Shown here: positions 11,740 to 23,102 of the stretch, piece after piece
Layout of the letters: each line of letters starts with the position of its first letter
How positions within the stretch are numbered: the first letter of the stretch is position 1
DNA from: Tillus elongatus
Lineage: Eukaryota > Arthropoda > Insecta > Coleoptera > Cleridae
DNA: 64,000 bases
Assembly (NCBI GenBank): GCA_964006375.1
Contig: OZ023267.1
Coordinates: 31,291,094-31,355,093 of the forward strand
Reading direction: 5' to 3'
Notes under the pieces: model-generated
Databases searched by the model: none
Told to the model about the DNA's origin: nothing
What the model saw: only the letters and a program-made list of their open reading frames with translations
Made by a program: the position numbers and the translations under genes

Positions 11740-12350
11740 CATTATTATTTCTTATTTCTAATACGATGCAGACAATTTTATATTTTTATTCTAATTTCTT
11801 TTATCAGGTCTATTAACAATTTGTATATGTTTAAGTTTCTTCCCTGTAGTAAATTCATTAAATTGAATGGTAGTTGCACTATTTTCCTTTTATAGATATG
11901 ACTTATATAGGCATCTATCTTGGCAAGATTCAAGGGGCATTGCAGCAACATATGTTCTGAATCGCCCAGTTCACCACACTCACACAAGGGACTCGTTCTT
12001 AGATTGATTTTGTCTAGATAGGCTGGAACTAGCAAATGGTTAAATCTGAGTCTACAGATAGTGAGGATCCATTCTTTTTTAAATCGGTCTTTTAGAACCA
12101 TGGTGTTCTCTGTAAGTCTGGCCGAAGCTGTTCGTAGAATTTACCACCTTGGTCTGCTTTATAAAGTTTCTGCCACTTTTGAAAGTACATTTTCTTCGCG
12201 TAGATGTCAATATCGATTGACGGACATAAATAAGGTCCTTCTTCCCCGTATGCGATAGTAAATTTTACCAAGCTGTCTACACATTAATTATCTTTAAGTC
12301 CGCAATGACTCTTGATCCAGCAGAAAGTTTTGTGTAAGGTTAGCTTTTAT
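11740..12350 (-). pseudogene. LINE ORF2 C-terminal fragment (end of RNase H plus cysteine motif)
   Basis: Read on the minus strand, 12350-12280 gives a decayed RNase H end (CWIKSHCGLKDN, then VDSLVK, against the usual WxPSHxGxxGNExAD), with an internal stop where NE would be. It continues as GEEGPYLCPSIDIDI and KWQKLYKADQGGKFYEQL. A frameshift near 12090 leads to the 107-codon frame at 11778-12101 with RLRFNHLLVPAYLDKI and CECGELGDSEHMLLQCPL, a CxCxxxxxxxHxxxxC motif typical of the region after RNase H in I- and R1-like LINEs. The 5' part of the element is missing. It is a different family from the copy at 1-2165, as sequence and cysteine spacing differ. Confidence 0.75.
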
Positions 12351-12835
12351 AAACTATTAATAAGTATATCATCGGATTTACAATCGGGAACTGAAAAGTT
12401 ACTACGACGACAAATCTCAAAACATTTGATATACCTCACGGTATAAATTTAACTGCTAAGTATGGATTCATAGGGTCAGGTGAAGCGATATTAAATCACA
12501 CATACAGTGGGCTAATAATAAATTATGTGGTTGTTTGAAAGCGTATGCTAGTGACAAGGCTATATAACTGGTCTGATTTAGGTTTAAGTCCAATGTAGAA
12601 CGCAGTGAAGTATATATTATAAATCTGATACACAGCGCGGTTTGCATTACACTGACGTTTTATATATCAAAATCCAAGATCTATACGCAAATTCGTTTTG
12701 CCGTGGAATGAATGATGGTCTTATTTACTCACACGCTGCATTGGTTAGAAGTTTACATTGCTCGACAAATATTATTAATTTGATGCAAATTAAGCCGCAC
12801 ATTTAACGTTTGTGTGCTTGAAGTATTATACGGGG
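12351..12835. other. Noncoding stretch
   Basis: No gene or repeat recognised. Confidence 0.35.
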
Positions 12836-12955
12836 TGTAGCAAAGTAGGAAATATTGCCAATATTTCGAAAAATACTAAACATATTTTTTGACACTTGTT
12901 ATATTGAGCTACTTTAATTTAATACTCTGTTGACAAGTAAAAAAGTATAATAACA
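12836..12955. repeat. Empty-site copy of the repeat that hosts the piggyBac-like element
   Basis: ACATATTTTTTGACACTTG, TATTGAGCTACTTTAATTTA and GTTGACAAGTAAAAAAG occur here in one piece. The same blocks flank 13416-15441, split by the transposon. This copy therefore shows the uninterrupted state, with TTAA at 12914-12917 and 12919-12922. Confidence 0.75.
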
Positions 12956-13182
12956 CCACAGTAGACAAACTCTGCACCCATAAGTATTTCACTTGTGCGC
13001 GGGAAGCCTACATACACATATAGACAAAGGATACCACCCATAACTCATCACAAGCCGACCTTTCCACATTCCAATTAAAAAGACCGACTGTCTGAATACG
13101 GGACTTGAACCTGCGACCTCCCAGTCCGATTCTATAGGTTACTCACCTCATGAACTGAGCTATTCGGCCGGCTAAGTATTTG
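12956..13182 (-). mobile_element. tRNA-derived SINE (minus strand)
   Basis: On the minus strand the head at 13182-13090 reads as a tRNA-like module: GCCGGCCGAATAGCTCAGTT (box A region), GGACTGGGAGGTCGC and box B GGTTCAAGTCCC. The body (GGAAAGGTCGGCTTGTGATG, TATCCTTTGTCTATATGTG) follows to about 12956. A functional tRNA is unlikely because the arms do not close well. The 3' boundary is approximate. Confidence 0.65.
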
Positions 13183-13415
13183 TAAGTATACAGGCTGGCT
13201 TATAACTAATACCAACATTTTTATTTCAAATGGAACAGCCTGTATGTTTTAGCGTTTTTTAAATTTATATCTAATTTAGGGCTAGTTGTATTTGAAGTTT
13301 TTTTCTATCTTAATTCACTACTGAAAAAAATGGTTGCTAAAACAACTTTCAAAAATTGTTCATATTTGTAAAACTACAAAACATATTTTTTTTGACACTT
13401 GGTATGTTGATGTAT

Positions 13416-15441
13416 TTAACCTTGCGTTAGTTACGTGTATCCACCAGATACATCAAGGGTTTGTATTTCCCCGCACCCTCTAGTCTATGCGCCAACAACT
13501 CCCACCATCACAGTACCTTCCTCGCTCATAAGATGGTTTTTTGAACAGTGCACTACTCGAGTTTGTATAGAAAAGTGCTTTTGAAATTTTGAGATTTTGT
13601 ATCCCACAGGTAAGTTTTTTACATAAAGTTTTTTTTTCATGTTTTTGCTATTTTCAGCAGTATAATGAGAAGTTGTTGGATGTGTGAAATTACGCCGTTC
13701 AATTTCATTGGCTACTTATAAAAACGACGTTATTTATCTAGGAGATACATGCGACTATTAATGTAATGTCTATTATTTTTAGGCAAAGAAATTAATTTTA
13801 GACGTGAAAAGTATGATTTAAGTAATGGACAGAACTTTTATATAGTGAGGAGCTGAGAAATCTATTATTACAGCAGCAAAGTGACGACGAAGATCAAAGA
13901 GTAGATATAGAAGACGAAAACAATGATATAGACGCCTCTGTGTGTGCTGAGGAGCGGGAAGAAAATTCTGAGAGCAAACAAAGTGATTCCTCTGCAAGCG
14001 AAGAGGACGAAGAATAAAATCTAACACATTTTATTACAATTCAAAAGCAAAAAACAGGAAAGAAAATTAATGTAAATAAATGGAAATGGCGAAAACTACC
14101 CCTTTCAAAAAAAAAAAAGAAGAATGCCTGCTCAAAATATTCTGACGCAACTATCAGGTGTAATTAGAGACGCTAAACAGGCTAGTGGGATATATGAAAC
14201 TTGAAACTTATTGTTTAACGATACAAGAGATTGTTGAATGTACAAATAAATACATAAACAGTATTCAAGAACAATTTAATAGACCAAGAGATGCAAAATT
14301 ATGTGATATTGTTGAAATTAAGGCAGCTATTGGCTTGTTGTATATGGCTGGCGTTTACCATGCAAATCGGTTGAGTTTAGATGAACTATAGTCCGAAGAT
14401 GGCGTGCAGAGATTTAGAAAGATCATGAGTTTGAGAAGATTTCGTTTTATAATGCGCTGTGAAATGTTTGACGACATGAAAACGAGAAATGAAAGGAAAA
14501 AATTGACCGTTTGGCACCAATAAGAGATATATTTCAGGCATTTGTAAGTAACTGTCAAAATTCATATTCTTTGGGCCAAAACGTTACCATTGATGAAAAA
14601 CTGGAAGCGTATGTACCTTCCAAGCCGGCCAAGTATGGCATAAAAATTTTTGCCCTTGTAGACGCAAGAATATGTTATACCTATAATATGGAGATGTATG
14701 ATGGGCAACAACCAGAAGGTACATATGCCATAAGCAATAAACCAGTTGATGTGGTCAAGAGACTTTCTACTCCTATTTATAATTCTGGCCACAACATCAC
14801 CATTGACAACTGGTTCACAAGCTATGATTTAGTGGAAGACCCTAGCGAGAAAAAACTATCCGTTGTAGGTACCTTGAAAAAAATAAACCCCAAATACCTA
14901 GTGCAATGAAAAATATTAAACAGCGAAGTATTTCAGAAAGACTGTACTATGGTCTCGTATGTACCAAAACCGAATAAAAATGTTGCTTTCTTATCAAGTA
15001 TGCATTTTGATAATAACATAGATTTACCAACGGGTGAACAGCAGAAACCAGAGATAATAACTTTTTATAATAAAACTAAAGGTGGAGTAGACACTGTCGA
15101 TAAAATGTGTGCAAGCTATAACGTTGTTCGAAATACAAAACGCTGGCCGATGGTGGTGTTTTTTTGTATGTTGAATATTCGTGGAATAAATTCGCAAATA
15201 ATTTTTGTTGGAAACCAAAACGAGGTCCAAAGTAGAAAAACTTTTGTACATTTACTGGCTAAGCAGTTAACGGAACCACTGATCCAAAGGCGACAAGTGA
15301 CAGACGTAGAAGTTTTACCGGGTGCCGCTCCTGAAAATGACCTGCACTCGGTGTCTCACAAAAATGAAAATGTACCCAGAAAAAGAAAAAGATGTTGTAC
15401 ATACTATTTGCAAACAAAAAATCCCGTCTCACCAAGTTTAA
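13416..15441 (+). mobile_element. piggyBac-like DNA transposon bounded by TTAA
   Basis: TTAA at 13416-13419 and 15438-15441 bracket the transposase remains. The outer flanks match the uninterrupted repeat at 12836-12955 (GACACTTG...TTAA on the left, TTTAATA...TGACAAGTAAAAAA on the right), which supports insertion at TTAA, the hallmark target of this superfamily. Terminal inverted repeats are not convincing: only CTTG is shared next to the two ends, so one end may be eroded. Confidence 0.75.
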
Positions 15442-15452
15442 TATACCTTTGA
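13826..15452 (+). pseudogene. piggyBac-like transposase (DDE_Tnp_1_7 type), multiply disrupted
   Basis: Would cut and paste the element at TTAA. An acidic N-terminal segment (13826-14016, EDEE and SASEEDEE) is followed by a broken linker. 14185-14391 has IKAAIGLLYMAGVYHANRL, stopped by TAG at 14389 where a Trp is usual, then MSLRRFRFIMRCEMFDDMKT. One missing A in the run near 14500 shifts the frame. 14511-14909 carries VTIDEKLEAYVPSKPAKYGI and ITIDNWFTSYD. Another shift near 14890-14920 leads to 14949-15452 with VSYVPKPNKNVAFLSSMH and KGGVDTVDKMCASYNV. The three catalytic Asp are visible (TIDE 14592, IDNWF 14805, GVD 15090). About eleven residues are missing between TIDE and YVPSKPAKYG. An RKRKR basic patch is present but the Cys-rich C-terminus is mostly lost. 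Confidence 0.9.
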
Positions 15453-15779
15453 CAAGTAAAAAATACGTGTAACTATGGCTGAGAAATAATAGCAACTTTG
15501 TTATTTTAAATCGAACAACCTGTATATTTTGCAGACTCTAATAAGCATTTAAGAAATTAATTCAACGATGTAAGTTTTAGGTTGTTTATTCGTCGCAATG
15601 AGACATTCATGTACCCAAACTGAATTCAGCCATATGAGTACATTGAAACTATGAAAATAAGTCGTCTCATTTGTAATGTTGCTAGGTGGATTATCTGCAA
15701 TAACAAATTTGACAGTTTTTGTCAAATGCTCTTAAGCACTCAGTTAAGCGTACGCCTCAGTTAACAGAAATTAACATGG
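15442..15779. repeat. Right flank of the piggyBac-hosting repeat, then noncoding DNA
   Basis: TTGACAAGTAAAAAA resumes the host repeat, ending near AAATCGAACAACCTGTATAT at about 15510-15530, an end motif also seen near 13240 and 22320. Nothing further recognised. Confidence 0.5.
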
Positions 15780-16090
15780 TAGCTCTAACTCAAAAAGAAA
15801 AAAATTGAAATGTTAATGATGGTTGGATATGGTGAATGGTGAGCGTAAGCGAGCACAAGCGGAAGTTGTCGATTTATTTATTCAAGCTGACCCCAATCGG
15901 CCTGAGATTATCCAATTTTGTGTAAGCAAATATCTAAAGAAAATCAATTAAATAGAAAGTTTACAAGATAGACCAAAAACAGGCAGACCAAAAAGCACTA
16001 GTAATGGTAGTGTGGCTGTACATGTTTTAGTTCATTTACAGGACAATCCCTTCGACAGATGAGCCAACAACACAATATGTCTCACATGCC
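15780..16090 (+). pseudogene. mariner/IS630-type transposase N-terminus, truncated
   Basis: Reading through stops and indels gives LTQKEK, MLMMVGYGE, then RAQAEVVDLFIQADPNRP, VSKYLKKIN, SLQDRPKTGRPKSTSNG and [10 protein letters not shown]. This is the paired helix-turn-helix DNA-binding region with the GRP linker of a Tc1/mariner-like transposase family that is common in insects. At least two in-frame stops (TAA after KKIN, TGA after FDR) and an upstream frame break are visible. The catalytic domain is absent: the sequence is cut off by the CA/CG/TA tract at 16095-16219. Confidence 0.65.
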
Positions 16091-16094
16091 AGTC

Positions 16095-16335
<241 letters not shown>

Positions 16336-16870
16336 AAAAATCCATTAATATTACATGTTACTTTTATATTTCCTTGTCCGTTGGTGTGCCTCATTATATG
16401 ATTCCATCTTCACTCACTGATTATTTATTGTAATATATCCTACCTATTATGTAGGTTATGGTGCTCGAACCTCATTAAAATTGCCGTCATTATAGATAAA
16501 TCTATCTGATTATTCTTAAATACAATAACATATAATGTTAGCTAAAAATTTGAAATTTTGTGTGGCAACAGTCTCTCCAAAAACAGCTTCTATTTCAAAT
16601 TTCGTTGGAAGTTACAAACATTTTCTGAAAGGAAAACTCGAATTTTCTACGGAAACTCCGGTTCTATGGGACTGGCTAACGAACTTCTGCAAGCGACTAA
16701 CGAAAAAATATATCTACAAAATTTCAATGCAACCTATTCCTTTTTTACCAACTAATTTATATCATTGTTCTTCATGACTTTATTTTTGTCCTTGGTTAAC
16801 ATTGTAATCTTCTTTCCTGTAGATCATCTTAATCAATCTGTTCCATTTTCAGGTAATTTCACTTTATTTG
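16336..16870. other. Noncoding stretch
   Basis: Nothing recognised; overlapping 65-80 codon ORFs at 16535-16777 have no supporting motif. Confidence 0.4.
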
Positions 16871-17215
16871 AGAACCTCGGTGGTTCTGGGGTAAGAACGT
16901 GTGCCTCTGAACCAAAGGGTATTGGGTTCGATCCCACGGTACTCCTTTCACTTTTTCAGTACAAACTGTAAAATTAACATCAACCGAGGTTCTAGCATTG
17001 TATTTGAGCAAATTGAATGCCTGCACGTTGTGCCCTTCGGAGGAGAGTAAAGCCGTCGGTCCCGTGTACATGCGATGCTGGGCACGTTAAAGATCTCTAC
17101 CCTCCTTACAGAAAGGCAAGGGTTCGGCAGCCACACACAAACTTCTTTTGCTTTCGTACATAAGGTCTCTTGGATCATATTTTTTTCTGTTGGGCGATAA
17201 AATTCCACAGGTGTC
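16871..17215 (+). mobile_element. tRNA-derived SINE, copy 1
   Basis: The head at 16872-16948 has a box A-like TTCTGGGGTAAGAACG and a clear box B GGGTTCGATCCCACGG. The body contains TTGTGCCCTTCGGAGGAG, CGGTCCCGTGTACATGCGAT and TTAAAGATCTCTACCCTCC, then TTACAGAAAGGCAAGGG. A second member at 52364-52770 on the minus strand shares this body. It would be transcribed by RNA polymerase III and mobilised by a LINE; the partner is unknown. Confidence 0.75.
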
Positions 17216-18138
17216 TTACACGAGAGTCAGAACTTTTTTTGTTGATATTTGGGCAAGATTGTAGTCCCTCATTTAGTTGAACCATAATATATTTTACCAA
17301 ATGGTATAAAAATCTTTTAAACTGCTTGCTAAATAAGCAAAATTTCGAGTTCATCCAAGCAAAAAAAAATTACCCAATCTTTGGTGCTATTTATTCCAAC
17401 GGTCTAAGAAGTGCCTATATCATTTTAATGTTCGTATTGTCAATTTACCTCTATTAGCTACTTTAAGGTTAATAAAAGCGAAGTGTATAAATGAAGCCCC
17501 ATATACCGGCAATTTTGTGAGATCTTGAAAACTTTCCTGCGAAAAATAATTTCCCCATCACCGAACTTTATTATAATCAATAAATTTCAAATGGGATGCC
17601 CATACAAAAAGCCCATTAACGATAAGTTAAAGTAGCAAGGCAGAAGGTGTATGAGATTCGGAAATTTCATGCAAGCAGGCGGTTTTATTACTCTATAAAG
17701 TAACACGCTTAACCCGAAAACCCCAAGTTGAACCGACATAATGACTGGCATGATCCCTCAGACGTTCTATCAACTTTGACGTAGCTATTTATACTTTATC
17801 CTCTCTAGCTGAAATTATACCACCATGAAGTATTTTACTGCCCTTACAAATTGAAATTTACTTTTAAATGATTAACTTTGCATCAGGTAGAAGCTTATAA
17901 AATACTCGATCCCTTATTCTGCCAGTCAGTTATATTTAATTCATTCATTAGTGGGGATGTCATTTTGTTATGGAAGAATATGAGGTTTTACTAAACCCAG
18001 TTGTCTTCAGCTTTATTATTATTTATTTATCTTATCATAGTTGTATTTTTTTTTGCCAAATTATTTAGCAATGCAACAAGCTATCGGTTTAGGTTCTCAA
18101 AACGCAACCCGTTATTAGTGAATTTACGTAAGAAAAAA
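17216..18138. other. Noncoding stretch
   Basis: AT-rich; no gene or repeat recognised. Confidence 0.4.
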
Positions 18139-18850
18139 AACTCTGGACGCAGCAAGTGCGTTATGGTAGTGAATTTTCTTTAAAATGTTTTTATTGCAAA
18201 TATGTGTGGTTTTTTTTTTTCTAAGAAAGCAGGCATCAATTTTGGTTACCAGTATAACCTATATAGTAAAAACAATGTGCCATGTTTCATAAAAATAACT
18301 TTATTGTGTTTAATGTAGAAAAATTTCCAAAAGTAAACTTAAAGTGTTCCCGGAAAAATTCGTTTCTTGGTCAACCTTATAGGTTAATAGCAAATTGGGC
18401 TATTCAAATATGAAACATTTGATCAAAATTCGCTACCATAACTCACTTGCTGCATCCAGAAATTCTTTTCTTATTTCGATGGAAAATGCAAAAATGCAAT
18501 AACATAAGGCATGGTTGATTAAAAAAAAAGAAAATGTTTTTTTAAGATGTAGCTCAAGACACCCTATAATTAATATATACATTTTTTTTCATATCTTGTA
18601 TAATAACGGATATATTGAGCTTTATTGATTTTTTACGAAAATTCGACAAAAATTGTATACCATTAAATGATAAACTCTATAGCTAAGACTACTGCCAAGC
18701 ATCAGAGAAAGGGTATATTTGAAATGAATTTTCTGGAAACATATAAGTAAAATGAAGGACAATGACAGTTGAAATTAAGACTTCAGGGTTTGTATAACAT
18801 CCTTCTTGAGACATTTGATTTCCATAGCCCGTAATAGATTCAAGTTATTT
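18139..18850 (+). repeat. Rep-A copy, first half
   Basis: Starts with CTCTGGACGCAGCAAGTGCG and has an inverted version of the same end at 18434-18470, giving a self-contained module of about 330 bp (GTTACCAGTATAACCTATAT, ATAACTTTATTGTGT inside). It continues into the middle block also found at 23420-23880 and 49790-50210 (AATAACGGATATATTGAGC, ACTACTGCCAAGCATCAG, CTTCTTGAGACATTTGATTT). The copy ends near 18850, before the TA-side blocks. Confidence 0.75.
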
Positions 18851-18984
18851 GCATAAATGTGGCGTCCAACGGTATAAATTATTAATATAAAGATATATTA
18901 GAAATTTGATTTATGATTAGAAGTAATTAATGTAATATCAGCATCTAATTAGTAATTAACAAATCATTAATTAAAAAGCCAGAC

Positions 18985-18989
18985 CATAG

Positions 18990-19071
<82 letters not shown>

Positions 19072-19410
19072 GTGTGTGTATCACACCGACAACTCAAAAA
19101 AAAATGGCAGGTACCTTCGCTTTATTAATGGCTTGGATAAATTCGTTAGCCAGCAAAATCTAACAAGGTTTTCCGGGAATTGTTTTTTCGGAAAAAAAAT
19201 TGTATCTACAAAAATTAAAAAGCTCTGGTAACCAAAATTGGTAAGTGGGTTAGCATTATAGAAGGTAAAGTATATGCAAAAATTGGGATCTCTAGATTAA
19301 AACAAAAAAAGTTATAACCATTTAATAAGCCATTTTTGGTGCCAGATATTTATATGAAAATTCACTAGCATTACGCACTTGCTGCGTCCAGAGTTTTTAT
19401 TATTTGTAGT
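18985..19410 (-). repeat. Rep-A copy, second orientation, with (TA)n(TG)n core
   Basis: A TA run at 18991-19054 passes into (TG)n to 19080, then TATCACACCGACAACTC, GCTTGGATAAATTCGTTAGC and GGTTTTCCGGGAA. It ends at TACGCACTTGCTGCGTCCAG near 19400, the Rep-A terminus in reverse. Confidence 0.75.
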
Positions 19411-19744
19411 TTCTAAATATCTTGTATGCATCTATGTACTTTCTCGCATTAACAGTGGCATATTTTTGCAAATATTAACAATTACGGAACATATCAAGTA
19501 GTGACGCGAACAGGATCACCCATATATTTTGTAAGTAGGGTAAGTATATTTTACGTGCCCAACATGGCATAGTATACGTCTTAACAACCCTCCTACGGGT
19601 GCAACATGCAAGCATATAACTTGCTTAGTCAGCACGTTACGGCGTCAGTATTTGTTATCTTTTAACATGTATTAAATTAACTACAGACCTAAATCCTTAA
19701 TTTTCAATGTAGCGAAAGGTTTTCTCAAAGTTATTAAAATAAGA
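19411..19744. other. Noncoding stretch
   Basis: Nothing recognised. Confidence 0.35.
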
Positions 19745-20457
19745 ATGACCGGTTACTTGAATAAGTTGATTTTATTGCCAACTAATCGATATCGTTGTTG
19801 TGAGGGTAATCTGGCTCAAAATATAATGCACTTGACAGACCGTATTGTTGTTGAAATAGAAAATAGGATACCATGCTTATCTGATTTATTTGATTTTGCG
19901 AAACATTTTGAAACTGTAGATTGTGAAAAATTTCTGAAATTTCTGTAGGTTTTAGGTTCAGCAAGAGAACAGGCAAGAAGTAGATATGAAAAGGCAAGGA
20001 AAGCAGAAAATTCTACAAAAACAGGCTAGCAGAATTGAGAAGATAACTTTATGTGTAGACGAAAAAAATGAAGCAGGTAAAACAGATCTTCCAACAAGTA
20101 GAGAGTCAAGTGAGAAGTATTATTGAAGATGTACAGGACCAGCTTACAAGAATGCAGACAGAAGTACAACGGAAAATGCAACCTGTGGAAAAACAATATA
20201 ATACCATAGACAAGAGAAACACCACACTCGATGACAGCCTCATCGTAAGAATTAAGCCCCGTCATTTGACGGCCCTATCCCATGGGGTACTAATTTACGC
20301 TAGTTCGAAGCCCCTGCTACAGCAAATAGTTGGAGTGAGAGAAAGAGAAGGCGTTGAATATGTCCTGAATGTACTGCCAGGTATTCATGGGGAAAATCAG
20401 TTCAGTTCCGATGGCATTAGACATAAATTAAATATGAGATTTCGCGACCAGCATTGA
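19745..20457 (+). other. Two short ORFs, unrecognised; possible gag-like or transposon remnant
   Basis: 19745-19948 (67 codons) ends DLFDFAKHFETVDCEKFLKF. A reading frame break follows, with SAREQARSRYEKARKAEN. 20068-20457 (129 codons) begins with a charged, helix-prone segment (MKQVKQIFQQVESQVRSII, DVQDQLTRMQTEVQRKMQ) that could form a coiled coil, then LIVRIKPRHLTALSHGVLI. Two unusually polar helical segments close together suggest a decayed coding region, perhaps a retroelement gag or coiled-coil protein. I do not recognise the family and no catalytic motif is visible. Low confidence that it is coding at all. Confidence 0.3.
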
Positions 20458-21070
20458 CAACAGCCAAGAACTCTATCAATCCTAGTTGAAAATAGTTGAC
20501 AGAAATAAAGCCGAATTTCCAAGCTGACGTTGCCAGACCGACGGGATTAGCCGATTTCATAGCGCCAATGGAATTTTTGCGTATTTGGTAAACCAGATTT
20601 CACGATTTACTGACAAAACCTAAGGCCGTGTCATGTAAGGGGGATTAACATAAAACTTCTATTTTTGTTACTGAATTTTGATATTTGAGGACCAACTGAC
20701 TCTTGATTCGGGTGTCCAATATCGGGATACAGAAATTTAGAGATCCCGGACTTTTTATGAGGTATCTGACTATGGGTATTTATTGTCCAATATCGAAAAT
20801 TGTCGATTTTTTCGTCACTGACGATAACTTATCTGTAATACCGAAAAATTCAGCATATTTGGTATTTTCGAGATTCATTTTATCTACGGCGCATCGGTGA
20901 CCGATGACTCATCTACATCGCGGGATGTGGGGGTAAGGAATACGAGTTACAGCACGTTCTGTACGGGAGCGGTATGCACCTGCGCTGGCGTCTGAGTGAA
21001 AGCTTAGACGTTAACATGTAACAGTAAGCTGTGTTCGGTTATCACTATTAGGTTTTAATGAATTTTCTTT
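20458..21070. other. Noncoding stretch with a hAT-like end fragment
   Basis: GTCCAATATCGGGATACAG...AGAGATCCCGGAC at 20713-20752 resembles the ATATCGGGATACCG...GAAATCCCGGGA segment at the 3' side of the hAT-like relic near 25295-25360. No gene. Confidence 0.4.
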
Positions 21071-21860
21071 AAAAAATTAACTTATAAGGAGATAGCGGCT
21101 TTTGATTTTAAAAAAAATTCTTCAAATGAGTGCAAACTTCGCCCACTAGAACACTTATGTTGGTTCAGTTTCAATTTTCATATGTTTATATTTCCAATAC
21201 ATTTGTGAGTGTGTGTGTGTGTCACCTATAACTCAAAAAATTATTTTAATCAAAATTGGTGAGTACCTTCCTTTTGAAAATGGCTTGGACAAGTTCGTTA
21301 CCCAGGAAAATCGGCACAGTTTTTCCCACAAAATTTTTGTGCGCGGGTTTAAAGGGCAAACTACGTACCGAAATTTAGACTTCTAAGTTAAAAGAAAGAA
21401 AAAGTTATAGGCTTTTAAAGAAAACATTTTTGTGGTTTTCCTCTTAAAACGTGAAAGTGGCGATTTGAAACGTCAAAATTAGCAACATTTAAGCAACGAA
21501 CCTGAAAGAAGTACGGTTTATGTGGAGAAAATATTGCAAGAAGAGTGTTTTACGGACCGGTAAGGTTCAGCTTCAACCGCCATTCTCCTTCATTTTACTA
21601 AAATGTCTCCAAAAAAATCATTTTAAATAGACCCTTTCTCTGACGGTTTGGCAGTAGTTTTAGAAATGTAGTTTATGGTTTAATAGTCTGCAAGGTTTTG
21701 CGAATTTTCGTAGGAAAAATTCTTTAATGAGAAGGATGCTACTTTTGTATTTTGAAAAGATTTCTTCAAATGAGCGCGAACTAGGCCCACTGGAACCCAT
21801 ATCCCGGTCTAGTTTCAGTTTTTATCTGTTTATATATACAGGGCGATGCATTTCTACGGC
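21071..21860 (-). repeat. Rep-A fragments, divergent
   Basis: 21075-21480 carries the reverse Rep-A order (GGAGATAGCGGCTTTTGAT, TCACCTATAACTC, GCTTGGACAAGTTCGTTACC) with a short (TG)n in place of the TA core. 21480-21720 is related to the Rep-A middle block in reverse. A second hairpin-side block lies at 21724-21850 (GAGCGCGAACTAGGCCCACT, GGAACCCATATCCCGG). Confidence 0.6.
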
Positions 21861-22076
21861 TAGGCTCAATATGTCCGTTGTTATACAAGATACGAGCAAA
21901 AATTGTATCCGTTATTTATATGGTATCTTGAGCTGTACTTTATAAAATTATTTTAGCAATTACAGGGTGGCCCATAAGTCGCTGGTGATACAACTTTTCT
22001 TTTTTCGAACACCCCTTATATCATTACATTTTTGCATTTTTCATCAATTTTCATCAAATTCTAATGCAGTTATAGA

Positions 22077-22605
22077 GTTCATCATTTTCAAATTATTTTA
22101 AATCTTTTGCAACTTTTCACAATTTTGGCACATACCAAAAATTATGATACGTCGTTTTAACCAATAGATAACAGGGTCCCAATAAAACTGACGCGTTCAG
22201 AGAGGTCTTCGTTTATATTATTTGTCAAAAAGTTGAAATTCTGTATACAGGCCGCCCTCAAATAATGACTGAATTTAAAAAAGGTCGAACTACCAAAACT
22301 CAATTGTTTTAAATGGAACAGCTTGTATTATTTGTTTGTAGGGATGAATTTGATAACGTTCATCGTTTTCAAGTTATTTCAATTGTTTTGTAACTTTTCA
22401 CATTTTTTGGCAAACAAAAAAAAATATGATACTTCGTTTTAACCAATATATAACAGAAAACCATAAAACTGACCCAACTAGAGAGCTCTTCGTTTATATT
22501 ATTCGTCGAAAAGATCGAAATGGCGTATACACAGCGCTCTCAAATAATGACTGAATATAAAAAACTGCCGTAACTCAACTGTTTCAAATAGAGCAGCCTG
22601 TATTT
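22077..22605. repeat. Direct tandem duplication, period 281 bp
   Basis: The unit starting at 22077 (GTTCATCATTTTCAAATTAT) recurs at 22358 (GTTCATCGTTTTCAAGTTAT). Matching blocks include TCGTTTTAACCAATAKATAA, TCTTCGTTTATATTATT, CTCAAATAATGACTGAAT and an end phrase ACAGCTTGTATT/GCAGCCTGTATT. Noncoding. Confidence 0.7.
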
Positions 22606-22654
22606 TGTGTTTCATAATAATATAACATAGTATTATAAATAATAATGTTTAGGT

Positions 22655-23002
22655 TATTGTAGAATATGTTTTCGGTTTTCGTAAAAAAAGTTGTAAATTT
22701 TCATGAATTTTTTTCCGTGCTTTGTCGAAATGGTTTTTGGGATTAAATAGCTTGAAGAGGTTCGTTGGCAAGGAAAATAAGACCAGTTTTTTCGGGAACA
22801 TTTTAAGTTTAATTTTGGAAAATTTAGGTACTTTTCAAACAATAAAGTTATTTCGATGAAATGTGGTTATACTATATAGGTCATACTGGTAACCAAATTT
22901 TGATGCCTGCTTTCATGAAAAAAGACATGTTTGATACTAAAAACATTTATATTAAAATTCACTACCATAACGCACTTGCTGCATCCAGACTTTTTTGTGT
23001 AA
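22655..23002 (-). repeat. Rep-A terminal module, reverse
   Basis: Ends in CTACCATAACGCACTTGCTG followed by CATCCAGAC. It contains GGTCATACTGGTAACCAAAT and TTTTTCGGGAACATTTTAAG, the same internal phrases as the 18139-18470 module in reverse. Confidence 0.65.
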
Positions 23003-23102
23003 TTTGAAATTCGGGAAACCCCAATCTTAGGTATATATTTTTTTCATTTATTTGCGGTACGTTAGTCTCATAATGCATTTTTATTGCTGGTAGGCAAAAC
23101 AT

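Noticed and set aside
14562..14792. Minus-strand ORFs opposite the piggyBac-like transposase (also 15024-15251, 15259-15495)
   Set aside because: Shadows of the sense frame, which has clear transposase motifs.
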